Source: Populus alba (taxonomy: Eukaryota > Streptophyta > Magnoliopsida > Malpighiales > Salicaceae). Taken from it: a stretch of 64,000 nucleotides of DNA. The notes under the pieces are model-generated. The model worked only from the letters and a program-made list of their open reading frames with translations. It was not told the origin of the DNA and did no database searches. The DNA is taken from assembly GCF_005239225.2 (NCBI RefSeq), contig NC_133297.1, positions 186,001 through 250,000 on the forward strand. Direction: 5' to 3'. The position numbers were made by a program, and so were the translations under genes. This document shows positions 38,310-48,935 of this stretch, in pieces (positions within the stretch are counted from its first letter, which is position 1; the number at the start of each line of letters is the position of its first letter).

Positions 38310-40479
38310 TTACAGAAAGTTTTTGAAGCTCTTGAAGTATAGCTCTCTCTCTTTGTGCGTAGTTTTTTTGTTTTCTGGACCTAATCAACTGTCTATTTAT
38401 CAGACAGACAATCGTTAAATAACAGAAACAGTTGCTACTAAACCTTGACACGTGGCAGACCTCAAAACTAATATCTAAAATATTTTTCATTTATTTTTGT
38501 TTCTCTCAATATATAACTTTTCATTTTTTTTTAATATATAAATTTATTTTTTTCTATAAATATTTATTTTTTCCTTTTATGATGGATGGATGTAGGTACA
38601 AGTCAAAGTTAAATTTTGTTTTCATCAGAATATCTAAATATATTATTTAAATATATTTTTAATTTAGTTGAGTTAAGTTAGAGAAAAAAATTTATTCATT
38701 TGTCCAAATTATTTTTTAAATTAATTCTTAAAAATAAAAATAAATTATTTAGAAATCATAAAATAATAAAAAAATAAATTTTAAATTCATATACATATTA
38801 ATAAAAAATATTTTAAATTTGTAAAATAAAAAAATAAATTAAAAAACTAGATAGGAATCAATTTAAATAATGAGTTGGGTAAAGTACTCACTTCTCTTCA
38901 TCTAATTTTAATCAAATCATATCTAATTTTATTTATTTTAAATTCTTAAATTAAATTCAATTGAAAATAATATTAGTTGGATATTTTATATAAACTTTTC
39001 ATCCTCTAATATGATTCACAATTCAACTATTAGTTGGATATTTTATATAAACTTTTCATCCTCTAATATGATTCACAATTCAACTAAGCTAGTAATAATG
39101 AGATAATATTTTTTTTCTAATTAGAATATATTCAATATCTATCATTTATAAAACATAACTTTTTAAAGAGTCAAGTATAATTTTTATATTTGAATTGAAA
39201 ACATTTATGGAAAATAAAATGATTACAGGATAATAAAAATAAATTAAAATCGTAAAATGGTAATTCAAGAAGTAAATCATAAATGGTGGGTTTTTATTTT
39301 AACATAATTTTTTATTATCACTAATTGCTGAAACCTATGGATAAAATGGAGGTGAGTGATTACGTGGTGCAATTTGGCTGTGACATGAATGTGATTATGA
39401 GAAATATGGTATGCATTGCACGTGACGTCCATGATGTGATAAGATTAATCATGTTTGATGTCTAGTTGTCACGTGGCGGGGCAAGTGGATGTTTTTTTTT
39501 ACGTATATATATAATTTGGAGTTTTCCAAGAGAGGATGACTATGGATTTTTTGTGACTATGAAAGGGATAATGTGTTATCTATACAATTATTATCAATTA
39601 TCTTAGTTGACTAAAAAAAATAAAAATATATTTTTTCCATTTTTTTCCCTCCAATAATTTTAAAAAATTTAGTGGAAATTGCCACCATCAATCACCATCC
39701 TTCCTTTAATTATTGATATATATGCTTGGCGTTATCTTCACTAATTAATTTTCAAATTTTTATCCTTTTTAGAAACTAGTGGGCGTGCCATATGTACATT
39801 CACTTGTGCATGCTTTGTATTTTTTTTTTAGTGCATAAATATTAATTAAGAGTATGATGATTATAAATCAATTCATGGCTAGCTTAAGAGAAGCAGTTAA
39901 TTAAAAAAAATAAAGTTTGTGTGTAAAATATAGTATGAATTTTTATTATTCATTATTTTACAATTTACCATGGATTGTAATAATATATTTTAAAAAAATT
40001 AATTTTAATCCTCAAACTTTTATTTTTTATTATTGGGCCATTTAAAGTCTAGATTTGAATTCAATTGCAATATTTTTGGAAGGAATGGTTGAATTGAAAG
40101 AAAAGGAACTAAAATGAAAATGTGGGTAACATAGGCGGTGACTTTGAGATTTTTTTGAAAAGTTCATTCTCACCCCCCATCTTTTTTAGCTATCAAATGT
40201 TCGGTCCTTATAATTTTTAAAAAATAAATTTTGATACAAAACTGCATCCCCCTCATGTTTTAGTTCTTTTTTATGGAGTAGCGAGAAGAGTTGCTGGATT
40301 TCAGCTTAAAGAGAAAAAAATATTGTTAGCAATAATATCAGCCACCAAAACAGTTGATTTTAAAAAATAACCTTTTGATTTATGTTTTAGTTAATGCCCC
40401 TTCCTCGTGATTTTTTTGGCTTTTTTAGCTTTTTTAAAACAACTGTTATTTTTTAATTATATTTTGTGTATTTAATTTC
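38310..40479. other. Intergenic AT-rich DNA
   Basis: Promoter of the F-box gene at the left, then very AT-rich DNA containing the 57-bp tandem duplication listed separately. A more balanced stretch at 39350-39480 includes CACGTGACGTCC (near 39420) and CACGTGGC (near 39470), G-box/ACGT-core elements, without a gene nearby. No coding sequence recognised. Confidence 0.5.
38972..39085. repeat. 57-bp exact tandem duplication
   Basis: ATTAGTTGGATATTTTATAT and the following 37 bases at 38972-39028 are repeated without a change at 39029-39085. Confidence 0.97.
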
Positions 40480-40910
40480 TTAGGATTGAGGTTAGCGAGA
40501 TTTATCTGTAATTTTTTTATACATTATATATAGATTAAATATTTATTTTTTATAGTATTTTTAGTATGTGCAGCCTTGCAAAATATTTTTTTCTTTAATT
40601 TAATCAATAAGTTTTGTGTGTGTGTGTGTCGATTTCTAGTATAAATTAATTTTAATAAATAAATTTATTAAACACAACCAAGTAAATAACTCATATTGCG
40701 ATATTAAATATCTTAATCTATATTTATTTTTTAATTTTTTTCAATTATATTTTTATTTATTGTCAATGACTTTTTTTTTCATTTATTTACATAATGGTTT
40801 GTATTTTATTTAATTTGATGGATGCATAAGTTTTTCAATTTACACCTATGATGTTTTTATGTAAAATAACAATCTAAAAAATTCTATATGTTTAATTTTT
40901 TTTTTATAAT
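40480..40910 (+). repeat. Repeat related to the Helitron-like element at 6.0-6.4 kb
   Basis: Parallel order of blocks: TAGTATTTTTAGTATGTGCAG / TAATATTTTTAATATGTGTAT; AACACAACCAAGTAAATAAC / AATACAACCAGGTCAAATGC; ATATTAAATATCTTAATC / CAAATATTTTGATC; TTTATTGTCAATGACTTTTT / TTTATTATTAATGATTTTAT; TTTTTATGTAAA in both. The GC hairpin and CTAG end are not found in this copy. It is probably a decayed member of the same family. Confidence 0.55.
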
Positions 40911-41101
40911 GTACTGGTGCTTTTAATTTGATCATTATTCTTATGATATCTTATTTTCAATTTCACCTTTTAATCCAAGTTGATAGTGTATTCTCTCTCT
41001 ATTTTTTTTGTTCTCATTTTGGTTATTTTCTTTCTTTCCTTTTAAAGAACCTATTTTTTTTGTTTTTGGATAAAAGTTTTTTGTCCCCGTGTTATGATGA
41101 T

Positions 41102-41106
<5 letters not shown>

Positions 41107-41133
<27 letters not shown>
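41107..41133. repeat. (TA)n microsatellite
   Basis: Uninterrupted TA run of about 13 units. Confidence 0.95.
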
Positions 41134-41734
41134 TTGCCTCTCTTATTTTTCAAATAAAGCCAATTTATTTCGTTGATCTATAAACCGAGTTGTTAATTTT
41201 TTTTTTTTTAAAAATTATATTTGCGACTCCTAAATATTTTATTAGAAAAACAATGTGAATCTACAATATTGTCATGCCAACACCAGTCTATTAATAGTCC
41301 AAAATGTGATTGAATAAATATTTCTCAATTTGTTACGAGAGGATTGAGGATTTATAATTTTTAGAAAATATCTTATCAATGATAGAATAAAATTCATTTT
41401 TTATTATATCTAAAATCTTTTTAATTTGGGTTGAAAATCAAAATGACTTGTAATATTTTTTTTAATTTTTCTATTTGTTTTAAATTTAATTTGCACCTAT
41501 AATTAACTTTCTTCTACTTGATATTTTTGGGATGAAATGGAACCAAATGAAATATCAAATAACATCATTGGTTTTTATTTAGTATATCAAATGATATGGT
41601 TAACTTGGTCAGCCTAGATCTAATCTCATCAAAACCTAATTTTTAATTTATTAATTTTTTATTCTTATAAAAAAAAAACTTTATTTTAATTTTTTAAAAA
41701 GAATTTGAGGGTTAACTCTTCCTATCTATAGCTT

Positions 41735-41935
41735 GGTGTTTAGAAGATGTTTAAAAGTACGGTAATAGTTATTTTTTAAATTATTTTTTTTGTTTAAAAA
41801 TACATCAAAATAATATATATATTTTTTATTTTTTAAAAATTATTTTTAACATTAACACATTCAAATAATATGAAAATGTTAATTTAAAAAAAAAATAAAA
41901 AATATTTTTAAAAAATAAAAAATATTTAATGGGAG
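41735..41935 (+). repeat. Dispersed AT-rich repeat R1, copy 4
   Basis: TGGTGTTTAGAAGATGTTTA, then GTACGGTAATAGTTATTTTT, ACATCAAAATAATATATATA, AAAATTATTTTTAACATTAA. This is the family block order. Confidence 0.65.
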
Positions 41936-44119
41936 GCCAATTTTACAACTATGGTGATAAAATGGCAAAGGTTCCAAAGCTTCTGTTTTGTTTGTTTTCA
42001 CCCTTGAGAGCATGTTACTAGCTTCTAGAAGAGTGTCAATCATGTGAGAAGATGGGGCCATGAAGAGATGCTTTGATTTATTCTCACGTTTCGGCTAAAG
42101 AGGTAAAATCGTATATCGTCTGTTCATCTTCGTCTTGTCTTTTCATTGCTGTCTTTCTTATCCTTTCTTCTTCCTTTTTCCACCTAACAACAGTGTTTTG
42201 ACAACCCATTCATGTCTTATCCCATGGGAGATGAATGGACATTTAAAGAATGGGGTCTTGAAGATGAACAATCAAAGCTTTCTTCAAATTATTTAGCCAT
42301 TAGAGGAAGGATGGGTGAGATTTTGAGGTAAATTATGGAGTGCAAACTTTTCTTATTGGGCTAAATTGTTTAGGCAGTCAAATTAGGAATATATATAATT
42401 TTATTTTTTTGGATGAAAACAGAGGAAAGATAACAATAATGCTATAGAAGCTTTTTTCCAATAAAATTATAGATGAGAAAGTAAAAATTATGGCATCAAC
42501 TCTCAAGTAACCGTATTTTTTAATGCCTGAAATCAAAGCAGCTATGTATTTTAGTAAACAATTGTAAGATTATTGGTATTTTTTTATATTATATATCTCA
42601 GTGTTATTAATCCTATTGATTGTGGCATGTCCATAAAGGATCTAGCTTGGGTTGGATTTAAAAAAGATCACATAAGAGTTAACCTGATCAAAATTATGCT
42701 ATCCGAATAAAATTTATTTTGATTTAAGAATTCAAAACTACATGGTTTTAATTTTTTTTTAAATAAAATAATATTATTTTAATTAATTTAAATCAATATA
42801 TTTATCTCGTAACCTAAACGATGAGCGAGTCATAAGTCTAGCCGGATTTAATAACTTCTGATCTCAGAATACATTGGTTTAATTTAAAGGAAAAGCTGTA
42901 TGGATAACTAGAAGCTCAAACAATATTGTGCATATATTATGGACTCGACGTGGCAGCAGTGTTTTCTTGTAAATGAATGACCACATTCCATGAGTTTTGT
43001 CTGCTCAGCTATGGTCCTCTAGTCGACATCATGCTTTGACAGCCTCTAACCTGTCCAAAAATACATAGCATTATGCATCCTTTTTCGTGGAAAATGAAGG
43101 CCAGCTTTTGCACTCCAATGCCCTACCTTTTACCTAGTGGCTAAAATATCCTTTCATGCTTCAAATTACTTTATTTTTTTTAATATTTTAAATCATTATA
43201 ACGTGATTATATCAAAAGTAATTTTAAAAAATAAAAAAACAAAACTAAGTAACACTACCCCACAAGTCAGATTCTCTTTAAACATATTAGTAAATCAACG
43301 CTTAATACCTTTAATCGTGGAGGTTTCTTTGGAAATGGGTTTGAAATATCTGTGATTAGGTATCATATTTGACTGAAAAAGATTAAGAAAAACTGTTTTT
43401 CTCTAAAAATCTTATATCTAAAAAGAAAATATTCAGATTTTAAAGAAACGCGTCATCTATGAATCACATCATCTTCCTTTATCACCGCCACTTGTTCGAA
43501 GTTTATTTTACGCCTGTAATTCATGCTTTGCAGCTATACTCGCAAGCTGCCTAATTTATGAGGTGGGGGGAATCATTAGCACCGGAGAAGAGATTAATTG
43601 GCATAGACCCTGGTTGAAAGGGATTTTTATTATTTATGTGTTTTAAAATATTTTAATTTTTTTTAAAATCATCTTAATATACTAATATTAAAAATAATTT
43701 TTAAAAATAAAAACATTATTAATATATATTTTAACAAAAAAAATTATTTAAAAAACAAACATAATTATACTAATCTGATCGAAGCACGCAGCTCTCTTCT
43801 CAATCGGTTCGTGTTCCACGATGTGATACTTTTTATGGATACAGTTGTAACTTCAAGTTCTTTCTGCAGTTTTGACTTTTGAGGTAAAAAGCAGAGTAAA
43901 ATAAATAATTTTTAAAGCTATGATAAATTTAAAAGGAATTTTTATTTAGCCACACCACGTTGTAATATCATTACGAATCTTGACCAAGGAGGGCTGATGG
44001 CTTGATTATAGACATTAGCAAATCTTCAAGATGGAAACTCTTCGATCTCCTCTTATTTATTCCCCTTCTATTTAGATTTCAGCCGACAAGACTCGTCAAA
44101 CCATAGAAGAAAATTAGTT
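41936..44119. other. Intergenic DNA with repeat copies, no gene seen
   Basis: Mixed composition with no conserved frame. 42630-42870 contains retroelement-like text (GATGAGCGAGTCATAAGTC, GCCGGATTTAATAACTTCTG). An R1 copy is at 43600-43780. Confidence 0.45.
43600..43780 (+). repeat. Dispersed AT-rich repeat R1, copy 5 (diverged)
   Basis: GGTTGAAAGGGATTTTTATT, ATCATCTTAATATACTAATA, TTAAAAATAATTTTTAAAAA, and an end AACAAACATAATTATACTAA. It has family order with weak similarity. Confidence 0.45.
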
Positions 44120-46640
44120 GTACGAACATCTCCAATACAAAATACTATATTAAAAAATTAAATTGATAAAATAATTTTTTAAATAGTATAAATATAATTT
44201 TTTTAATTATATGCATTCCAATGATAAAAAAATTATTTAGAAAAATAATTTATATTTTAATATATTTCATGTTAAATTCATTTTCATATAATTATATAAA
44301 TAATTTAGATATTTTATATATAATATAATTATGATGTTATTAATTATATAATTAATATGTGTAATTTATAAAAATAATATAAAATTTAATGAAATAATAT
44401 GAAAGTTAAAAGATACAATTTAAAATTAAACTTAAAATTTATTTATATGAATATTTTTAATTTTTAGTTTTATATGTTACTGTTAAAAAATTAATTTTTT
44501 AAAAGTAAATTTAAATTCAAACTTTGAAAAAAAGCGTCAATATTTTTTTTTATTTTCAATTTTTTCAAAAAAAATTTTTTTTAAATTTTAAAAAATGACC
44601 GCCAATAAAACAAATTTTAAAAAATAACTGTCAATATTCTAAGCAAAATTTTAAGTTAATAAAAATATATTTCATTAAAATTCTTTCATAATTTTAATTT
44701 TTATGATGCTTTTGATTTTGACGAGAAAATCGAATAATCAAGGGCGGAGAACAGGGTATCCTCTATCCGTGCCAAATATTGTCAATCATAATAGAAATGA
44801 TTAAGGTCTGATTCTAAATTCACTGAATTTAAAGTTTGTCGTCTTCTTTTCTCAATCCTGGTATTCCAATTCTTGTTTCTTAGAGCTTGACTTTGTTGAA
44901 AGTCATCATAGCTTGTTGCTCTAACATAATTTTTTCTGTCTTGTTTTTTCTGGTGGTGGTTTCATCCTCAATTTCAAAATGGGAATTGGACATTACAATG
45001 TAAGAGATTTTATCCTAATTGTTGTCTCCCCAACTTTATCTTGTTTCTTGTTGACGTTTAAGTCATTCTTTGCAGCCTTCTGACCAATTGCTCTATCTTG
45101 ATAAATACAACGGTTCACTGTCAGTTGGGTAGAAGAGCTGGATTATGCTGATAAAGTCAAACTTGCATTGACATTGACTTTTTTGTTTCTTTTTTGACAT
45201 TTGATGTTTGACTTTGCACGCTCAAATTTACCATTTGGGTTTTTTCTTAAGATAACCCAACAATTTTCTAGTTGAAATCATTTGCCAATGCAAGAAGCAT
45301 ACATTTGTCGAGCATTATTAATCTGGTAAGTAAAAAAATAGAGAAATTAAATAATGTTAAAATATATGTTAAACAATTTAACATGAAAACGAATATTAAA
45401 ATTACCCTTGATTCTTCAGTTATTCCACTTTACTGATGATTTTTAATTTGAGTAATAAATCCAACAAATTTGCCGACTTCTCTATTTATTTCTTGCCATC
45501 TATTTGAGATGCTTATTTGGGAATGATTATTCAAGTTTCCTCCATTATCTACAAAGTAAGCATGTACTTGAGCCCATAACTGTTTTGTTTATTGTTAACT
45601 CGTGTAATTGGATCTTTGCTTGTATTTAGCCATGCAAAGACAAGTAAACAATCTTTCTTTGGTGAGAGTTTTTACTTCTTTGTGATTTTTTATTGTATGG
45701 ACATTTAAATTCGAGTATGTTAAATCATCAATTAATTGATTAGAATCACTTAGTTAAGAGAGAATATCTTCTGACTCACTCATAAGAAAGTTGGTGAAAG
45801 AGCTTGGAAAATTTAAATCCATCTACATTAAAAAAAAAAAAACCTCAAGTTAAAACCTTATAGGAGAGTGTAAAAGAAGCGCACATTCAATGTCTAGTAA
45901 TTTTGTAGTTTACATACATGTTAATTAATAACAAGCATTGCATCTTACTTGTTCTAACATTACAATTTGATTATTTTTTGGAACTAAGAGAGGATTGATA
46001 TACTGGTTTAATTGCATTTTCAACAAGACAAAATATAATTAACCTCAAATTAAAACAGATAATCAAAAATAAATTTTAAATATGTCACTCTATATTTTTA
46101 TCAATATCAGCTATCATTATTACTTCCTCTTAATTTTGTCAAAGATAACAACATAAATAAAAAATTATTTTTCTTAACCCATATCAAAAACATAAAATAA
46201 CAAAGAAATAAAAATCATCAAAAATATCAAATTAACAACAAAAGATCTACAAAATCAAGAGATATTAAAGAGAAAATATAAAAAGCTTTTAAATAAACAT
46301 ACCTTTTAATTTCAGCTAATTAACACAACCGATGTTATTAATTAACCAGAGAATAATTAATTTTTTTTAAAAAAAAAAAACAAATTTCTTTCCTTGCTTT
46401 TAAAGAAAAAAAAAAACACCGTTGACCAACGACTATAAAAAATAGTTGTTGGCAACGTTAATTTCATTTTAGCTATTTCTACAAAAACCTGTAGAAATAG
46501 CTCTTCCTAAATTGAATAGCCATTTTGGCTTCTCTTTTGCCTACTACATTGGAATTGTAGAATAAAGAAACAAAAATTAAAAGTACACATTTTTAAATTT
46601 GCCTCTTCATTTGCCTTTCCGATTATAGATGCTTTAAGAA
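44120..46640. mobile_element. Possible hAT/MITE-type element or nested composite
   Basis: The left end GAACATCTCCAATACAAAATA and the complement of the right end AGCATCTATAATCGGAAAGG both resemble the GAGCATCTCCAATG termini of a common plant MITE group. Inside the right end is a second such end (CTACAATTCCAATGTAGTAG read on the minus strand) with GCCAAAATGGCTATTCAAT. No transposase was recognised in the 2.5 kb between, so the outer boundary is tentative and the ends may belong to different insertions. Confidence 0.3.
46426..46502. repeat. Twin adjacent stem-loops
   Basis: Stem 1: CCAACGACTAT (46426-46436) with ATAGTTGTTGG (46442-46452), 11 pairs including one G-T, loop of five A. Stem 2: AGCTATTTCTACA (46471-46483) with TGTAGAAATAGCT (46490-46502), 13 perfect pairs, loop AAAACC. 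They are 18 bases apart, inside the putative MITE at its right end. Confidence 0.9.
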
Positions 46641-46794
46641 TATAACCCTATCAAGCAAAGAGACTCACAACTTTTTTACCCTCTGGGGTTAAATTTAGGT
46701 TAACGTCTAGTGTGCAATGCAAATAGTATGATTACCTTCTTCAATCTTGTTACAACATTGTTAATTCATTTGAATATTGCTTGGAATTAGAGGT

Positions 46795-47140
46795 GAGAAA
46801 AAAAATCAAAAAACTGATTAAAATGAGAAAACAAAAAAAAAATCTAAAAAACCGAACCTTGAAAAAATCAATTAAAATTTTGAAAAAACCGACCAGTTCG
46901 GTTCAGTTTCGGTTTTATAAGCCTAAAACAAAAAAAACCGAACCGAACCCAAACAAAAAAAATCATAAAAAAACCAAGCCAAATCGAAAAAACAGAGCCA
47001 AACCGGTTTGAACCGGTTTTTGTCCTAAAAAAACAAATAGAGTCGAAACCGACTAGTTTGAACCGATTTCAATTTTTTTTTGAATTTTTTTTGGTTTGGT
47101 TACTTTTTTAAAAAAAAAATCAAACCGAACCGAAAATAAT
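46795..47140. mobile_element. (AACCG)n-bounded repeat element, copy 2
   Basis: Degenerate AACCG/CGGTT runs: CCGACCAGTTCGGTTCAG, AACCGAACCGAACC, AACCGGTTTGAACCGGTTTT, GTCGAAACCGACTAG, ending CAAACCGAACCGAAAAT. It shares the inverted AACCG...CGGTTTCGGTTTT arrangement with 17742-18245 but lacks its long core. Low-complexity open frames across it are not genes. Confidence 0.5.
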
Positions 47141-47169
47141 AATCCTTACTTGGAATGAGTTCAGATTCT

Positions 47170-47390
47170 TTTTTATTTTTTATTTATTATTTATTAACGT
47201 GGATGTTCGAGTCAGTTTGCACGGACCTCGACTAATCTCATAGGCCTTAAAGTTAACGATTATATAAGATTTTATTGACTATTATATTAACAATCACACT
47301 ATTCGAATCGAAACTATAAAAAAAACAAATTCTTTAATATTAAGTTCTTACTACCCAGTCACCTGCTGAATGGCTATGAATTCAGATACT
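47170..47390 (-). mobile_element. tRNA-derived SINE, copy D (degraded)
   Basis: Minus strand ends CGAACATCCACGTTAATAAA plus an A-rich tail and contains GTTAACTTTAAGGCCTATGA and a B-box-like CGATTCGAATA (47300-47310). These are the same body blocks as SINE copies A-C. The A box is poorly preserved. Confidence 0.6.
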
Positions 47391-47729
47391 TGAATAAGCA
47401 AAGTGTCAACATCATTTTTTAAAACCTATGCAAGAGATCAAGCTTCAAACCTTTCGAAAAAGCCAACTCTTGGACTGTACAAATTAAGTCTATCCTTCCG
47501 CAAACAAATTAATAGCTTACTTAATGTTGGATTATTGTTTTAGAATTAAAAAGACGAGAAAGGATATGTTTTTATTTTATTTTATGAGAGAATAAATTTA
47601 TTCTAAAATTATTTGAAAAATATTTTTTATTTTTATTTTTATATTTTGTTTCTATCTTTACGGCATGGGTTTTTTTTATTATTATTATTTTATTTTATTT
47701 CAAATATTCATAAATGTTTTCTTATTGTT

Positions 47730-47945
47730 TTAAAGAATATTTGGAAGCGTGATAACGATTGCTATTTAAAATATTTTTTTGCTCGGAAATACATTAAAAT
47801 AATAATATTTTATTTTTTAAAAATTATTTTTGATATCAGAATATCAAAATAATATAAAAACAATAAAGTAAAATTAATTTAAAGAAAAAAAATAAAATAA
47901 AATTTAATTTTTTTAAAAACTACTTTTAAAACACAAATATATTAG
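47730..47945 (+). repeat. Dispersed AT-rich repeat R1, copy 6
   Basis: ATATTTGGAAGCGTGATAAC, GATTGCTATTTAAAATATTT, ACATTAAAATAATAATATTT, AAAATTATTTTTGATATCAG, AATATCAAAATAATATAAAA. This is one of the better matches to the family. Confidence 0.7.
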
Positions 47946-48935
47946 TGTTGTTAATACGTAACTGTGCATGAGCTATACACCATTGATATTCTATACTTTT
48001 TCTACATTAATTTGACTCAATTGGCTGGGCTGTCTTATAGCATTTATTCATGAAGTTGATTTTCTGGTTTCTTTCTTATTGATGTAGATGGGTTTAAAGC
48101 TAAAACAATGTCGATTTGAAAAAAAAAAAAAACGGGTTTTATCAAGGTTTAAAACACTAGATAATGAATTGACTTGTCGGATTGACACATTATTTTGAAA
48201 AAAAATTTGACAGGTTTCTTGAAGGTTTAACATACCATGTAATGAATTGACCTATCATATCGACTAGGTTTCCTGACTCAATAGCAAGACTGGTCTGAAT
48301 TAAAACATGACTTGATTTAAGACTCTGGCTGGTTCCCAAATCAACTCAACATCCATATTAGAGCATTAATGATAAGTTTCTTTCTCCAAACTTTCCTTTG
48401 GATTCAAAATGAAAACATGTAAGCAAACCCACTTCCTGCTGATGTCTCAGGATAACTGGCCGTTGAGTTTCCATGACATTGGCAAGCAAGCTTATGAATC
48501 CTGTCATAGACAGAAGGCATTCCATTCCCAAAAGGCTTTTAGCCATCTGTTTCAAGAATGGCGCCAACATGAAGAGACTGTCTCTCTAAAACTTGTAACA
48601 GGATGAAGGTCTAAATAATCCCATTGTGCAGAAAAATGGAGGTCTAGTTGCTTGAATGTTGCACATTTTACAGAACCCTAAAGCACATGCAGCAGCATAA
48701 AGGGCAGAGGTGAGGGGGAAAGGAAGGGAGGGGAAGCTGGGGAAGGAAACTAGAAAACAAAAAAGATGACTTGAACTGAAACAAAATTAATGGAACCAAA
48801 TGATTTAACACATGAACATTCCTATATATTCTTTAATCGGTGTACATCACGCATCTTAATCATTTTCAATGATGTAATCGTCTTCAGCACTAGTCAAATC
48901 ACCTAACAAGATGCAAAACTGAATGGACCTAGGGG
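47946..48935. other. Intergenic plus 3' UTR of the GH17 gene
   Basis: 48080-48350 has retroelement-like text (TGAATTGACTTGTCGGATTG and TGAATTGACCTATCATATCG, about 80 bp apart, two related units). From about 48360 the DNA is more balanced and probably includes the 3' UTR of the minus-strand glucanase. No separate gene. Confidence 0.45.

Noticed and set aside
44120..46640. Autonomous DNA transposon
   Set aside because: Terminal similarity is weak and no transposase-like coding sequence is present between the ends.
46781..47011. 76-codon Lys/Pro-rich open frame
   Set aside because: Translation of the AACCG-type low-complexity repeat; no protein-like character.
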